Shown here: positions 11,501 to 26,500 of the stretch, piece by piece
Layout of the letters: each line of letters starts with the position of its first letter
Position numbering within the stretch: position 1 is the first letter of the stretch
Assembly (NCBI GenBank): GCA_030867875.1
Contig: JAOWCC010000569.1
Span: forward strand, 62,001 to 126,000
Origin: Actinernus sp. WN-2022
Lineage: Eukaryota; Cnidaria; Anthozoa; Actiniaria; Actinernidae
DNA: 64,000 nt
Direction: 5' to 3'
Position numbers and translations under genes: made by a program
The notes under the pieces: generated by a model
The model's input: the letters and a program-made list of their open reading frames with translations, nothing else
What the model was told of the DNA's origin: nothing
Databases searched by the model: none

Positions 11501-14500
11501 ACAAAAAATAATTAGAAAATACTTTGTCCAAGTTCATAAATGCTTGTACTTGTTGCCAAACTTCTTAAAAAAAAAAGAAAAATCTTTTGTTGGAGTTCAT
11601 AAACGCTCATACTTGAAGCAAAACTTTATCAGATTGTCATAAAATCACAACTTTAATTTGATCGAATATGGTTACACCTTGCCTTGTCATTTCGTGTGTA
11701 TGTTTTAACCTGCAGTCTCTAAATCACTCTAGAATTCTTCCGCTTTTATACCTCCATTAACTAACAACAATTCCAAGGAAACGCTTTCCTTTAATCGCTA
11801 GAGAAAGAAAGGTTTTCTGGCGAAACTGTACTGCACAAGTAGGTCTGAGGTCCGCTATCTTGGATTTTCATTAACTAGTGCCAATCTCCCACGTGTAAAA
11901 TTGCGAAGAATGCCTTGTTTAGATACATGCTAGCGTGTTTTGGAAGGTAAATAAGCTTAATCACGTTTAAATATTAACGAAATTCTAATATATTAGGTCT
12001 TTGGTATGTCTTAGAAGAGTTTTTGCTTTAATTCTTTCAAATTGTGTTTTTTTTTTCAATGATTATGCTTAAATTGCTATATTATATGATTGGATGCGAT
12101 TATAATATATGCACCGTCGCATAATAAAAGCTTCATACAGGTTCATGGTGTGTAAATATATGTTAATGTTGGGCCTCCTTTCTAGGTGTTCCCGTACATA
12201 AGCCACACCCCCGATTTTGAATGAAAATTTTGGGTAAAAAGGTGCAGCTTATCTACGGGTCTTTACGGTATCACCAGAGAATTCCAAAACCAGACTCTTA
12301 ATGGGTTTGGAAATTCTGTTCCTTGAATCGAATGGTGAAGTGATGATCAGAAGAAAATGTTAATTAGTCTAAGAAATTAACACAGCAAGTTAATAATAAA
12401 CAGTTCTCAACATTTTCCTGCAAATGTTTATAATGCAGCTTGAGAACAGTTTGCTGACACTATTTTCACCGATGAGAGCACAGTTGAAGCTCACTACTAC
12501 ACAATGAAGAAATTTAGAGAAGTTGGGGAAGTGAATAAATAAAGGTATCAGGTAGATTAAAACGAAAACACTCTTTGAAGAAAGCCGACCTGGGAACGGA
12601 AGTGGCAATCACGACATGAAAGTGAGGCCAAAACTGTCATTCAATGTCTTAGCAAGCTCGGTAAATTATTTGAGTTTATAATTATTGTATAAAACAATAA
12701 TAAAACTGCTCTAAAATCATCTAAGAGGTGCCTCAATGTGTCAAGGCAAAAGTTTGCAAAGTTGAGTCTTTGTTTTGACATTTCTTCAGCACATGCTTGG
12801 GTGCATAACTTTGTTTGCAAGCAGAACCCCAGACATTTTCATGAAGTAATGTGTTTTTCTAAACATTTTGAGCTAGAGCAAAATGTTAAACAGAACCTAC
12901 ATGTATTTAGACTATTAGTCCTTATTTTACGCAAGTTTTAAGTCTTGATTCGCGTCTTTGGCTACATCAAAGTGTTGGATTCGCTCAGGTTCACTTGAGG
13001 GTTCGCTCAAGGACAAGGGTTTGCTTGAGGGTTCACTTGGGGTTTGCTTTTCCATGGGGATCACACGTGTTTGCTTAGAGCAAACTCAGGCAAACATTGA
13101 GCAAACCCTTGGGCACACCCTTGGTTTGCTTGGAAACGAACCCGAATGCACTGGAAGTTAGTTCTGGTCGATACTGTTAGTAGGGCTGCAGACTCTTTTG
13201 TAAGTTTTGTACTGACCGTGCTGTGAAAAGGGATTATATTTTATTTTAAAACAGTTCCATCCCTAATACTCCCTAGTGATGTGTGGGCTCATTCTTAGGT
13301 TTTGCAGAGAAAAATCTTAAGTCTATTGTATTATTTGAGCAGCAGTGCAGTAGCATGACTGAAAATGCTAAAAACTAGTGTATTCTTTGGTTTACATGAT
13401 TAGTAGTACAGACTTTGTAAATCACCGTTTATGATAACAGCTGGAACATGTTGTTCAAATTTATGTCTCCAAGAAACTTGGAAGAAAGTTTTGTAATATT
13501 ACTCAAGATCAATAATCAAAGCGAAGTCACAAAGTTGATCACTCTCCTTAGTGGAATGTGCCACTAATTTAAACATCATCAACTGTAATTGCAACATCAA
13601 CATACACGACTTTCATAATGGCCGCCTCCTAATTTGCATATGTGATTTCCCGTTTGGGTAGTTTATCCACACGTATAGAAAATATGAACATTACCATGTG
13701 AAAGAGCATGTCGACATTAGTGAACTTGTGAAAGTTGAGTGCTGTAGCTTTTAAAGCAATGAAGTTACAGCCAGTTGAAATTAGAGAGATTTGTATGAGA
13801 AAAACAACTGAGGCCTTTATAGCCTCTCTTTCATATTTTTCTGCATTACAAATGCTTATAGCTCAACAGCAATTTTCCACATTGCTATAAAACTCAAAAC
13901 TATTACTAGTTATAATGTGATCTTTCATGTGGTAGCATTAGTTTCCCGCTACAGATTGATCTTCCAAATTATGCAAATTAGGAGGCGGCCATTATGAAAG
14001 TCGTGTATGGTTCGCACGGGCCTTGAAAAGCCCTTGCATTTTGGCAGATTAGGTTTTATCCTTGAAAAGTCCTTGATTTTTTACCAAAACTTCTTGGATT
14101 TTGTTGAAACCTCCTCATTTTTGCATCCAAAAGATCGTTAGAGCAGGACTGAAGGATTCATTGTGCAAACAAATCAAAGAAAGGGTCTTACATTGGGTCT
14201 AAATTGCGTACAATTTTGAAGTCATTAAAGTGTGAACCTGTAGAAAACAAGTCCTTAATTAAAGTCCTTGAAGAAAAAGTTCTGAATTTTGATTCAAGTA
14301 TCAGACAAACCAGAGAATCCTAGTAAATCTAGAATCCGAACTGATTGTTGTAGATGTACTCAGCAAAATCTTTCTATTTCTATATCTTTAATTTGCAAAG
14401 GGGGTGAATCCATCACTGCAAATGAATAAAATAAAGAAATAAAGAAATAATTATATACATGTAATTAATTAATTAATAAACAACGATACTGTATGTCACG

Positions 14501-17500
14501 AAAAGAAAGTAGCAGGATTTGATTTAAAAGATTCTATGATAGGCTTATCAATAACTTTAGCCAGTAATGAGTTCCAGTCAGATACGGTTCTAGTTAGGAA
14601 ACTATACTGTCTTGTACATTGTAGGTATTGCTTTTACTACTAATATTGATAAACTTCTGGGTATGATACTGTCTTGTCAATCTCTGTTTTGGGTTTAGAT
14701 AGGGTGGAATTTCTAGAGCTATTTGATTATTTACTGTTAATACTTAGCTATTTAATTATTTACTGCTTTACAATAGTTAGCAGTGCTTCCTTTCTTCTTT
14801 GTGCAAGGGTGGTCCATTGCAGTTCCTTTAGTTTTTTAGTCACTGATCCTGGTCATAGCAGCATTTAGTAAAACATGCAGCATGCCTCTGTACTCCTTCA
14901 ATATCGTTAATCTGTTTTTGTGTTGCACAAAGAGCGTTTATGTTACTGACAGTTGCCAGGACACATTTAGTTTAACCAAGAATGGATGCTTAAAAACTAG
15001 CTCATTTGAGGGCAGCAATCTCTATTATTAAGTAGTGTAATTTATGTTAGTTGAGGTACGAAATTCACAGAAATGAATATTTTGCTGGCACGGAACAGAA
15101 GCCTGGGGAGAGTAGTGCTGAGAATTATGGGTAATGTAGTGTGCCATAAGTACATGTAGGTGACTGTTAAGAGGTTGAATTCATTCTAGGTCAGCCTTGC
15201 TACCTTGCTTCATTTTTTTTTTTTTTAAATGATTGGATCGAGAAGCCGGAGGCATAACGAACATTAAGGGAAACCATTCTGGCTAGGTTAGAATCGTCCG
15301 AGTCTAATTTAAATCGGCATAAGATTGTATTTATCATATCGGACTAAATGTATTTAGATGACCTCAGCTCCCAGAGTTGGCGGCACTGCATTGGTGGGAG
15401 TATACGTTCCCGTTTAGTCCACACAGTAGTTTTGGGTTTTCATATCCGGCAGTGTCGCAATAATTAATAATAGTAATAAATAGAGAGCAAAAGTTGAAGA
15501 AAGAATGCCTGTAAGCTATTATGAGCAATTATATGAATAAACGCTGTCGGGCTCGGCTGACCGACATACCCAAGTATCCTATATGACTGTGTGTGTCTGA
15601 ATTGTGTAGTGGAGGCAAAATATGGTCCAGATAAGAACTGTAGTAGAATCTATTGTTCTGCAGGAATGAGCCCCCCCCCCCCCCATATAAGATTTTGCTT
15701 GAATATGCCTTAAGTGCTTTAGGAGGTATCTACAGTTCAAACTACATCTCGAAAATAAAGTATTTGTTATGCCATTGGCTCTTTTTTCTGTGAAAACGCA
15801 GAGAAGCCACCATCCAGCCAATCGGATATAGAGAAAACAAAGGATTTTTCAATCGCAAATTTGAGAACTTTCCCCACACGCAATATTCTTCTAAATTAAA
15901 CCATAGTTAGTTTGATCAAAAATAAATTCAAACCACAAAAAATATCGAATGAAAATGTATTATTTCGATGGGTTTCTATTGAATTTATAAGTATCAACCA
16001 ATGAAATTACGAGAAAGAATAATAGAAAATTAACATTCCTTGCCGTAGACACTACAGTTCTTATCTGGACCATCACTTAAACTGTTTCACTTGCATGCAT
16101 GCCATAGCTTTACACTCGACTCTGCCAAATGTCACAAGTCATTTTGACAGGCAGCTGATCTGTAAAAAAACTGACCAATGGTATTTCCCGATGCTGGACT
16201 GATGAGAAATTCAAAACTTACAAAAGAGTTGTCAGTCCCTACTTATAGACCCAGTCATGTTAAACCATCTTGAACCATGTTTAGTCATATTGAACCATGT
16301 TTAGCCATATTGAACCATGTTTAGCCATCTTGAACCATGCTTAGCCATTCTAAAAATATAGAGGAATAGCAGCGACTTGCTAGCAGTCTATAAACATTGA
16401 AATGTGTTCCCCAATTTCAAAAAGTTGGTCATCAACTTTTCCCACTTTTCTGAGCCTGCTAACTACAAAACTATGTTGTACATTGCCACAGGTAGCCCAA
16501 GCCAGGGCTTGAATATTTAACACAAACTGAGATTGGGATATCTGTGGTTTTGTGTTCACAATTGCATTATCATATTTGATCAATAAATTGTTGAGTCACT
16601 ACTTCTCTCCCCTTTTCAAACATTTCTATGATCAAAATCGCTGAAGATTTCATCTTGCACTTCGGTTACCAATTTGGCAAGTGGAAGTACAATTGAATTG
16701 GTTGCCAACATAAAAAAAACCTGTCTCAATTTCGTGCTCTGATGTAAGTGGCCAATCCTTGACTGGTATTGCATATCCATTCACAGCTGATCAAATCAAA
16801 AGGACCAAAGAAGGAAGAGTAGACCTACAGTCCCCAGAATCAATATTAGCAAGTGTGCCTTTAAGGGTGAGCATGATTCATAGTTTTGCAAAATGAATAC
16901 AGTTATTATTTAAGGTTACCATAGACCTTCGTGGCCTGTTTTCTCACAAAAAAAAAAAAATTCTGTCCTTGTGAAATTTATTACCATAAAGACCCGTAGA
17001 TAAGCTGCACCCCAAGTTTTCAAGCTTGAATTTAGGGGGGGAAATCTTTTTGAAAAATCCCAAAAAAAATTTGGAACATCTTTTGTCCGAGTTCATAAAT
17101 GCTTGTACTTGAAGCAAAACTTAATCAGATTGTCATAAATACATAATCGCAACTTTAATTCGATCGAATATGGTTACAACTTGCCTTGTCATTTCTTGTG
17201 TATATTTTAACCTGCAGTCTTTAAATCACTCCAGAATTCTTCCACTTTTATTCGACGAGACCCCATTAACTAACAACAATTCCAAGGAATCGCTTTCCTT
17301 TAATCGCTAGAGCAAGAAAGTTTTTCTGGCGAAACTATACTTGCACGAGTAGGTCTGAGGTCTGCCATCTTGGATTTTCATTAACTAGTGCCAATCTCCC
17401 ACGTGTAAAATTGCAATGAATGCCTGGTTGTTTAGATGCATGCTTTGACAAGAGCTTTGAATCAGTGTGTTTTGGAAGGTAAATAAGCTTAATCACGTTT

Positions 17501-20500
17501 AAATATTCACGAAAAATTCTAATATATTAGGTCTAAGGTAGGTCTTAGAAGAGTTTTTGCTTTAATTCTTTCAAAGTGCATGTTTTTTTTTCAATGATTA
17601 TGCTTAAATTGCTATATTACACGATCACATGCGATTTGAACCTGATTGTAATATACGCACTGTCGCATAATAAAAGCTTCATACAGGTTCATCGTTCGGT
17701 GAAACTAGCAACGCAGTACAGTATGTAGGAATGTAAACCCAGGTAATACAAACCATTTCATTGCCCGCAAATTCTAGGTTCATTAACAACAACCCCAGGG
17801 GTCATGTGTTTCATTGGCTTGTTGGGTTAACATGTTGACAGAACTTCCGAAGCTAAAAAGTCTTACTTCATTTACTTGCTTATTCCCTATCTTTGAGTGA
17901 ATTATACATGTCTTAATAATTATCAGATCCTTGCGAAACTTGCCCAAAAGATACATATACTATCAAGGAACCAAAGTGTGTCGGGCATTAGCGATATTTT
18001 CATTATTTCTTTTTTTATATGGCTTAGCGTCATATAGTTTGGAAGATTTTCAGACCTCAAACTTCAAGAAGGATTTGCATACAAACAAAGTAAAATATTA
18101 AAAATCTGCTGATTGACATTGTGCAATTGAATGGATCGTACGCCCCAACACGTACGCGCATATTTCACTGATCTAAACCTTGTTGTTTTGCCTTTGTAGG
18201 CTTAGTGCTGCTTTCCAGTGAAATCTTTATTTAAAACAGTACTTCCAACAGATACCTTGTTTCATAAGCTTTACAGTGATGTATAGGTTTTATGTTGTTT
18301 CCTTTAAAGCATAGCGCATATATATTTTTTAATGAGAGGCACCCGCAAAGGTCTATGGTAACCTTAAAGTGTCTACAAATCGAAAATTAAGTTGATCTCA
18401 TTTGAAAATCCTTTCGAAATGACGAAGGGTAACTTGTTTTCCGTTTGTCAATATCTCCTCTCGTTCCAGAAATATTCAGGTTTTTGATATGTAAATGAAT
18501 GAACTGTGTCATCATAAGATTGACACAGCCTGGAGAAAAATCACAAACTTCAAATAGTGGGTAAAACAATTGAAACTTTGCACATGTGTGGTACTAAGGA
18601 AAATACACATCACTGTGCTAATTATGACATTGCCATGGAAACACTATTGGCCCCAGGCTTCTCCCATGAGGAAATCAAATTTCCTTATTTCTCCTTTGTT
18701 AAACATAATTTATTGCTGTGGACACATCAGAAGACTTGAAGTAATGTAGGCATTGTACATTTATGTGAGTGGTTTAAGCAAATTATTTACTATGACGGAA
18801 ACAAAAGTTGTAATTTTACTCAAGGTAAAAGGGGCCAAGAGTGTTTCCATAGCAATATCATAATCTTCAGTGATGTGTATTTTCTTTAGTACCGCACATG
18901 TACTACTCTTCCCAGTAAACTGCGACACCCCAATTTTTTTTTACGTGATGTGAATATTCTGTACCACGGATTACTGTTTGGCATACCGCTGGGTAGATTT
19001 TTTGGGGGCAGCAGCCAGTATGATTATAGACAAGTTTTGACTGCCTTGTTGATTTCAAAGTCTATAAATCGCTGGGAAAAAATTGCTTTTCGCTCTTCTT
19101 TTAAGTTCTGGAGTTTATTACTAAACGTATTTGAAGAACCACATAACGTGGCTTAACTTTTAAGGTAAATGGAAGAAGAAAAAAATAAGATCTCATAGTC
19201 AGTCGTTCTGCGGTTTTGAAATGTCAAAATTGTCTACAATGTGTCATTCTACTGTCTACCACGATGCATTCTTTGTCTACAATGTAAAACAACGTGTCGC
19301 TTTTCTCATGCCGCCACACAAAAATCTCTACTGGCGGTATGCCAAACACTGACCACATGGTACAGACCATTCACATCACAGGGGCTGTAAAAAAAACTTG
19401 GGGTGTTGCAGTTTACTGGGAAGAGTAGTACAAAGATTCAATAGCACTGCGCACAGATGACATCACAAAATTTAGACCCCCCACCAAGACTCGGACAAAC
19501 AAACCACTTTTCGCATTAGAATTTAGAAGAATTGACCAGCACTTCTGTTCGTCCTCTGACTATTCTATTAGAAATGACGGCTTTCCTGTATTATATTTTG
19601 AAAGAGAGTCTGATCATTATACTGTCGGACAGCTTAGACACTGGCTAAAATACATAGGATTGAAACAAAATGATAAATGGCCATCTTATCAAGCGAGTTC
19701 CACCGACATTTGGAAATGGGTGCAAACATGGCGCAAAATACAGTGTTTGTATGGGAATCCGATGCCAAATAATTTCTACAAAATATTCCGATGCCAAATA
19801 ATTTCTATAAACTTAAGATACCAAGTAAAAGATTAACTGATCAAAATTTGATGGATGTAGCTGTGCTGGGAAGCGTGCAATCGTGTTTTCAGGTTTCCAT
19901 ACATTTGTCTGTAACAACGAGTCCAAGTACGCGGGAAAATTTAGACAAGTGTATGGAAAACTGAAAACACGATTACACACTTCCCAGCATAGCTACATCC
20001 CTCAAATTTTGATCAGTTAATCTTTTACCTGGTATCTAAAGTTAGTAGACGGTGAATATTTCAGAAATGCGATTTTACAGAAATTATTTGGTTGAACTTA
20101 GTGTAGTTCCTTCTCCGCCGCTATGTTTACTGGCGGGTACAGTGGGACTTCAGTAATCTATAGCTCAGATAAACTTTCGCTTGCGTTTCATTGTACTCAT
20201 CTCGTTGTTGTGTGCTTTTGAGGCCTCCTGTACAAACATTTATCCAACGCTGATATTTCTCACTGCATTCCCTGTGAAGGTTTTGGAATGGAAAAGTTCC
20301 ATCGAAAAGGCCAAGAAAAGATGAGAAACCTCTATACATCTATGAGAGATATCTCTTTGAGCAATTTTAAATTATAAAGTTTTTTTTCACATCTAGAGTT
20401 ATTCTTACATCTCCCCCAGCAACAGTGCTTGGTAGTCACCATTACTGATATGACTGGGAATATAATTTAAGGTACTGCTTCTTTTTATGATCGAAAAAAC

Positions 20501-23500
20501 ACGACTCTCAAACTAACTGAAATACTGTAAACAGCGGCGTTTGTTTGATTCCTTAAAGGCGCTGTGTCGTGATAGAGTCCTTTTGCCATAAAGAACACAC
20601 TGATTTGACAAATGAATATACATTGTATTTTCCCTGCACAGAGTCTTCTAAATTTCCGAACATTTAACATGCTGCCACCCGCCTACCAGTATCAACTGCT
20701 GATGCTTCTGCCAAATGTCGACAGAGTTGTAGGACCGGACTGTGGTTTAAGGTATCAAGATTGCATACCGTGTACATGTATAGGTTTTCAATTGAGTTGT
20801 CAAAAGTAATTTGGTGATTGCTTTGGTTTTCCGTTTACTTAGCTTTTCTATTGGCTGTGAAAAATGTTTTGTGATTGTCATCTAATCAAGTTCTAAACTA
20901 AAACCACACATTGTTTTGGTCCATCGTGCAGTTGGTTTTCATTTAGCGAGAGTTATCCACGGTTGTGTTACTTTAGTCATGATGGTTCAAGTAAAATCAT
21001 CATGAATTTGATTGGCACATTGTTTTTTTACTTGCTCCCGTGATTGGCTCACTGGTTTTACGACACTCAATCGAAAACTGCTCTGTTATCGTAAAAGTGG
21101 ACTAGGATTGTATGTACAAATACAGGGCAAGAAACTTCAGCTCGTCGGAGACTAGTAGTTCTTACTTCGGATGACTATATTTCCCATTGAAGCACTTGTC
21201 CGACCAGATAAGTAAAATTTACCATGTACAATATTAAAGTCTGCATTTTCTTTGAGCTTTTTCAAGGATCTCTTAATCAATAGCCTTGTAAATGTGAACA
21301 AATAAGCAGGCAAATTCAACTCATTTCTATTGAGATTCACACAGTATGTGCTTCTTATCAGGTGCTTATTACATCATTGTAGCAGGCGCTTTTGCTAATA
21401 TACATGTATAACATTAAAATTGTGCAAGATGCAAACTTGAGAGCAACAAGAACAAAAGAAATATATGAAAGTGGCCAGTTTGTGATCAAAGGTCTGAAAT
21501 AATTCTAGTGTTAATATGGCCCTCATACATGTACCTGTAGTAATGCCCTATGTTTTTATTGCGGGGGAGGAGGGGGAATTCATTGCATTTCACCACCTAC
21601 TTTTGCAATAGGCCCTTTGCAGCTAACAGTCATGTGCTGATATAATCATTAACGAATCAATTGAGCTTGTGATCCCCATGGGAAAGGCATTGCCATGGAT
21701 GCTGGAGAGCAAGCTATCTTTAATAATGCAGTAGTTTTAGAAAGCTCAACAATCGATTGGAGGTGAAAAATAGCATTTACAAACAGGTTTTGCTAATAAT
21801 ACTACCGATCTCGTACAAGGCCTTTGAATAAATAACGTCAGATATTTTTTGTTCTCCAGTACAACCACGCGATTTGTTAGCTGCAAATGGCCTATTTGAA
21901 CCCAGTAGAGACTCATGTGCCGTAAGCACCCTAGTTCCATCAGCTGCCTACTTTTGCTTTAGTGCCTTCTACTTCAAAAGTTCTTGAAACCACTGCATTA
22001 GTATAGTTAATAAGGAACACTTTTGCATGATTTTCACCAATCCAACAATAATGCACTAGAGATTATTACCCTAATTTATTATCTGACTGTGACATAATTT
22101 TACCATATTAGGTGACAACAGAATGGACTGATATGCCAGCATATTACCCACTAGATTGTTGTATTACCTGCTAGTAAACCAGTATTAACACAACCATACT
22201 TTGTTCAAAGCAAAAATGGCTGAAGAGAATCACATAAATATAATTCAAGTGTTGTATAATAAATCTCTAGTGTTGTATAATAAATCTCTTATTAGATTAC
22301 TTTTCAGGTTATGCAGGCTGACAATTTGCTCATTGCTTGTATTTTTCCGAGCCCCACACAACTCTTAAAATATCAGCCCATATTACGCGAAAAATCATCC
22401 AATAAGATGTATGTACATGTATTGTCCAGTCACCAGCTGACAGTTTTCTTGTTACTGTAGGCCATCTGTTACAGCTTTCACCAATGAGTTTTTCACCAGT
22501 AATTGTCAAATGTGGAGGGAGAGGCTCAGAGATGGTGAGTTTGACTATAAATGTACTATTAACAGTTTATTTACATACCATATTTCCTTGGTATTTGTAT
22601 TCATAGAGGTACTTGTGTGGTTGAGTGCAATTGAAGGGCTCTGTGCAAAAAGGGCGTAAGTGATTCTTGATCATGTTCTAAATTCTCCTTTAGAAAACAC
22701 AGAAATTGAAGGAGAATTTAGAATGTGATCAAGAGTCACTTATGCCTTTTTTCACACAGCCCTTCAATTCAGGATTACAGATATGTGATGTCACACATGA
22801 CCAGTAATTGAAGGGATGTGTGCAACCGCCTCCCCGGTTCGCTCAGTGGTTAAGCTCCAGTCTGTTTGAGCAGGAGGTCGCGGGTTCAAACCACATCCGG
22901 ACCAACACTAAATAACCCAGTAGAAGGTGCTGCCTTTGTGAAACAAATGCAAATGGTTAGATCTTCAAGTCTTCTCGGATAAAGATGTAAAATCGCAGGT
23001 CCACTCAGGAGGCAGGCCGTGAGTGCTATTGTTTGTACTCCTGTGATCAGGCTCTGATACAAATGTCTCAAATCAAATCAAAACAAGGCTGTAAGTGACT
23101 CCTGATCACATTCTAAATTCTTCTTCAAATTCTTTGTTTGCTAATGGAGAGTTTGGAACATGATCAGGAGTTACTGAAACCCTTATTGCACACAGCCCTT
23201 CGATTACAAATAAGCGAATGTAGACTCGAAAACCAGACAGCAGATCTCTGAGTTTTGTTTTAAGATTTGAATGTTGACCCACAGCTAGCTCCAAAACCTC
23301 AAAAGCACTAAATTAGCAAATTGAGAGAAAAAAGAACCATCGCCATTCAGTAAATGTATGTCATTTAATTTCATTCTGTAAGATTTGATACACTGTTGGA
23401 GTTTATTTTGATGCAAATAGTTGCATTTGTACTTTCCCGACACATTGTAGATTTTAAACTGTCGATATTATTGAATCTTCAAATCCATGGGAAGACTTTG

Positions 23501-26500
23501 AAAAGTCTGTTGTAATAGCCCACTTCCGAGATATGCCTCACTTCCTATGTACAAAGGAACCAATATGAGGCTCTGTGCTTAATGCTTACCTAGTCGCTCG
23601 TGACAAACTACAGAAGTGCAAATTAGTATCTCTAAAACGGCCTTGTGATTTATTACATGTACATGAAACAAAGTCTGCGAATGAGCATTTAGTTTATGCA
23701 AGTGAGCACGAAAATGTGCGATACAAATTATATCCCCACCGGTGGTAGTGTGATATATATTTTTACGATTTTGTTATCAGCTGCTATCAAGTTTTAAGTA
23801 CATACTATTATTACTGCATTTCATATAATAGTATGTATGTAGAGGAAATTGCATGAATGCATGTGATTATGGGCACTGAGTGATATTTTGAAAGTTTTGA
23901 TAATTGCACAAGTCTTAAGGGGAGTGCAATTTGAGAACATTCAAAATATCACGCAGTGCCCATAAATCATATATAGCACAAACAGTTCATGCAATTTTGT
24001 AACGTCAGTGACTTTGTGTAAGCGTCAATGTTTTAGTTTTTGCAGCTAATTGGGGATACTGTTCCCACGATTTTACGTCCTTATCCGAGAAGACGTGAAG
24101 GTATATTTACTGTATTATGTAAAGGCAGCACCTTCTACTCAGTTATTTTAAGACCCCGAGTGTTGTCCTGCCGGGGTTTGAACCCACGACCTCCCGCTTG
24201 ACAGACCGGCACTTAACCACTGAACTAACCGGGAGGTGGTATATAATATTGTTGTAATATATTGTTTATAATAAATGTTTATAATATACTGAACAAACAT
24301 TTGCTGAGAGCATGTGCCTGTGCACTCCATAAGTTACCTTTTTATGCACTCGTTATTGACCAATCAGAATCCAAGTTACCTTTTTATGCACTCGTTATTG
24401 ACCAATCAGAATCCAAGTTACCTTTTTATGCACTCGTTATTGACCAATCAGAATCCAAGTTACCTTTTTATGCACTCGTTATTGACCAATCAGAATCCAA
24501 GTTACCTTTTTTTTGCACTCGTTATTGACCAATCAGAATCCAAGTTACCTTTTTATGCACTCGTTATTGACCAATCAGAATCCAAGTTACCTTTTTTTTG
24601 CACTCGTTATTGACCAATCAGAATCCAAGTTACCTTTTTATGCACTCGTTATTGACCAATCAGAATCCAAGTTACCTTTTTTTGCACTCGTTATTGACCA
24701 ATCAGAATCCAAGTTACCTTTTTTTGCACTCGTTATTGACCAATCAGAATCCAAGTTACCTTTTTTTGCACTCGTTATTGACCAATCAGAATCCAAATAT
24801 ATTATAATTGTAATGTATTGCCTAATTACCCACAGGTGAGTTCACTCCTGAAATGCAACAAAAGCTCAAAGCAGAAGATGAAAGACAGACCAAGCTTGAT
24901 CCATGGAAGGTATATCAATGTCTTTATTGGATGGGATATCAATATCTTTATGTTCAACTGCTTTAGTCGTCTGCAGGTTATGGGGCAATCATTTAGCTCA
25001 TTTAGTCACGTAAATGAATTTAATGTCGATAGATATATGCCGTTATTTATTCAGGGTAGTCCATTCAGTATACATAGCAACTTATCAAGAGGAGACCTGA
25101 CTTGCTAAATAGACCTTATGCAATAATACTGTTTTTATCAGGAGTACATTACAGAGGAGTGTTCCTCTTCCCACGTATTGTCACACAACACTGTAGACAG
25201 TAGAGTTATTTTTAAGCATAGAATTTCCCACGAGAAGAAGAAACAAAGGCCGTCACTTTTAACCAATCAGGATGCACTGAAAAATTGTAATTAACACGGT
25301 TCAAACTGCTAAAAAATACTAAAGCGCAAGAGAACGAAAGACAACGTAATTGCATACCAGAACTTCGCGACTATAAATAGACACACCATCCACTGTGTTA
25401 GGGGCCAACACAAGGGCACAGGAACACTCCTGTGTGATATACTCCTGTTTTTATTTAATTGGTCAACAATGATCACATGAGGAAATCAACCTTGTCAGAT
25501 AAAACAGCATGCGAAAATAAGTAATCCTGTGAAATTTGAGTGTCATGGCTTTCATTGCGTGCTACAGAGTAATTAGGGTTTGAATTAAGAGAGCTTTGTA
25601 TGGAATAAGTCAGCCATGGCCTTACCAGGCTCGTTTTCATGTTTTCTCAAAGGTTTAAATGCTGATAACTTTGAAACCAATTGTTATAAAACTATTAAAC
25701 TACATACTGTCAACAACTTCTTACTGCTCTTTCAGGAGTCTGTATCAATTTTTCTGTATTTGTTTAAATTCAGGTGTAGTTTGTTGCTTTGACGAGTAGT
25801 GCGAGCAACAACGTCCTTATTAAAACATTCTCCTTATCCATATCTCTTGTCCATGCAGAACAGGTCTGGTAACAATGGTATCACAGTGAGACCGGTTGTT
25901 CCAAAGATCACAAAATAGACCATTTTCTCAGGTATGCGCACGCAATATTGGCCCGCCAAATCGCTTTTTGAACAATAGCCGCCAATTTTTGAACAATAGC
26001 CGATAATTTGAATAACAAAGGCTGTCGCATCAGAACGAGTCAACAAAAGCTAACAAAACTCGCGGCCCGCCAAGAAATACTTCATGTAGACAGCTTGGAT
26101 TTAGACTGGTATGTAATCAACTAAAGTCGATTGAGGTATGCTAACCGCCGTGGAAAGCGAGTAGCAGCTGACGTTTCGAGCGTTAGCCCTTCGTCAGAGC
26201 AAAAAAGCTTGGATTTAGTATTGGTTGAAGTAATAGGGAGGGTTATAGGAAACCACTACGTGATTCCCACGAAGTAATTACCGAGAAGCCGAGAAGTATG
26301 CGTGCGCATACTTGAGAAAATGGTCTATTGGAGCTGGTCACGTCAGAAATGTCTTAGTTTCGGTCGTACCGCACTTGCGTGTTCTTGTGTGTCATAAGGA
26401 AATTAACGTTATTCTCCGCCAACGACTCTAGATTTTTCTCTTCCTGTGACAAGCAAGGACAACTTGTCCGGCTCGCTTTGATGGCTTTATTTAGGGAGTA

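Larger units (their letters stand above)
25914..26329. mobile_element. TIR element (MITE) split by a hammerhead-family insertion
   Basis: Ends AATAGACCATTTTCTCAGGT and ACTTGAGAAAATGGTCTATT, with TIR similarity about 30 bp deep (GTATGCGCACGCA). The insertion 26104-26205 with a 12-bp target duplication lies inside. Confidence 0.75.

Noticed and set aside
22826..22905. Possible tRNA gene
   Set aside because: The tRNA-like head continues into a SINE body shared with 24126-24238, and no closed acceptor stem was seen.
24262..24839. Overlapping frames repeating [13 protein letters not shown] or [13 protein letters not shown]
   Set aside because: These are translations of the 42-bp tandem repeat.
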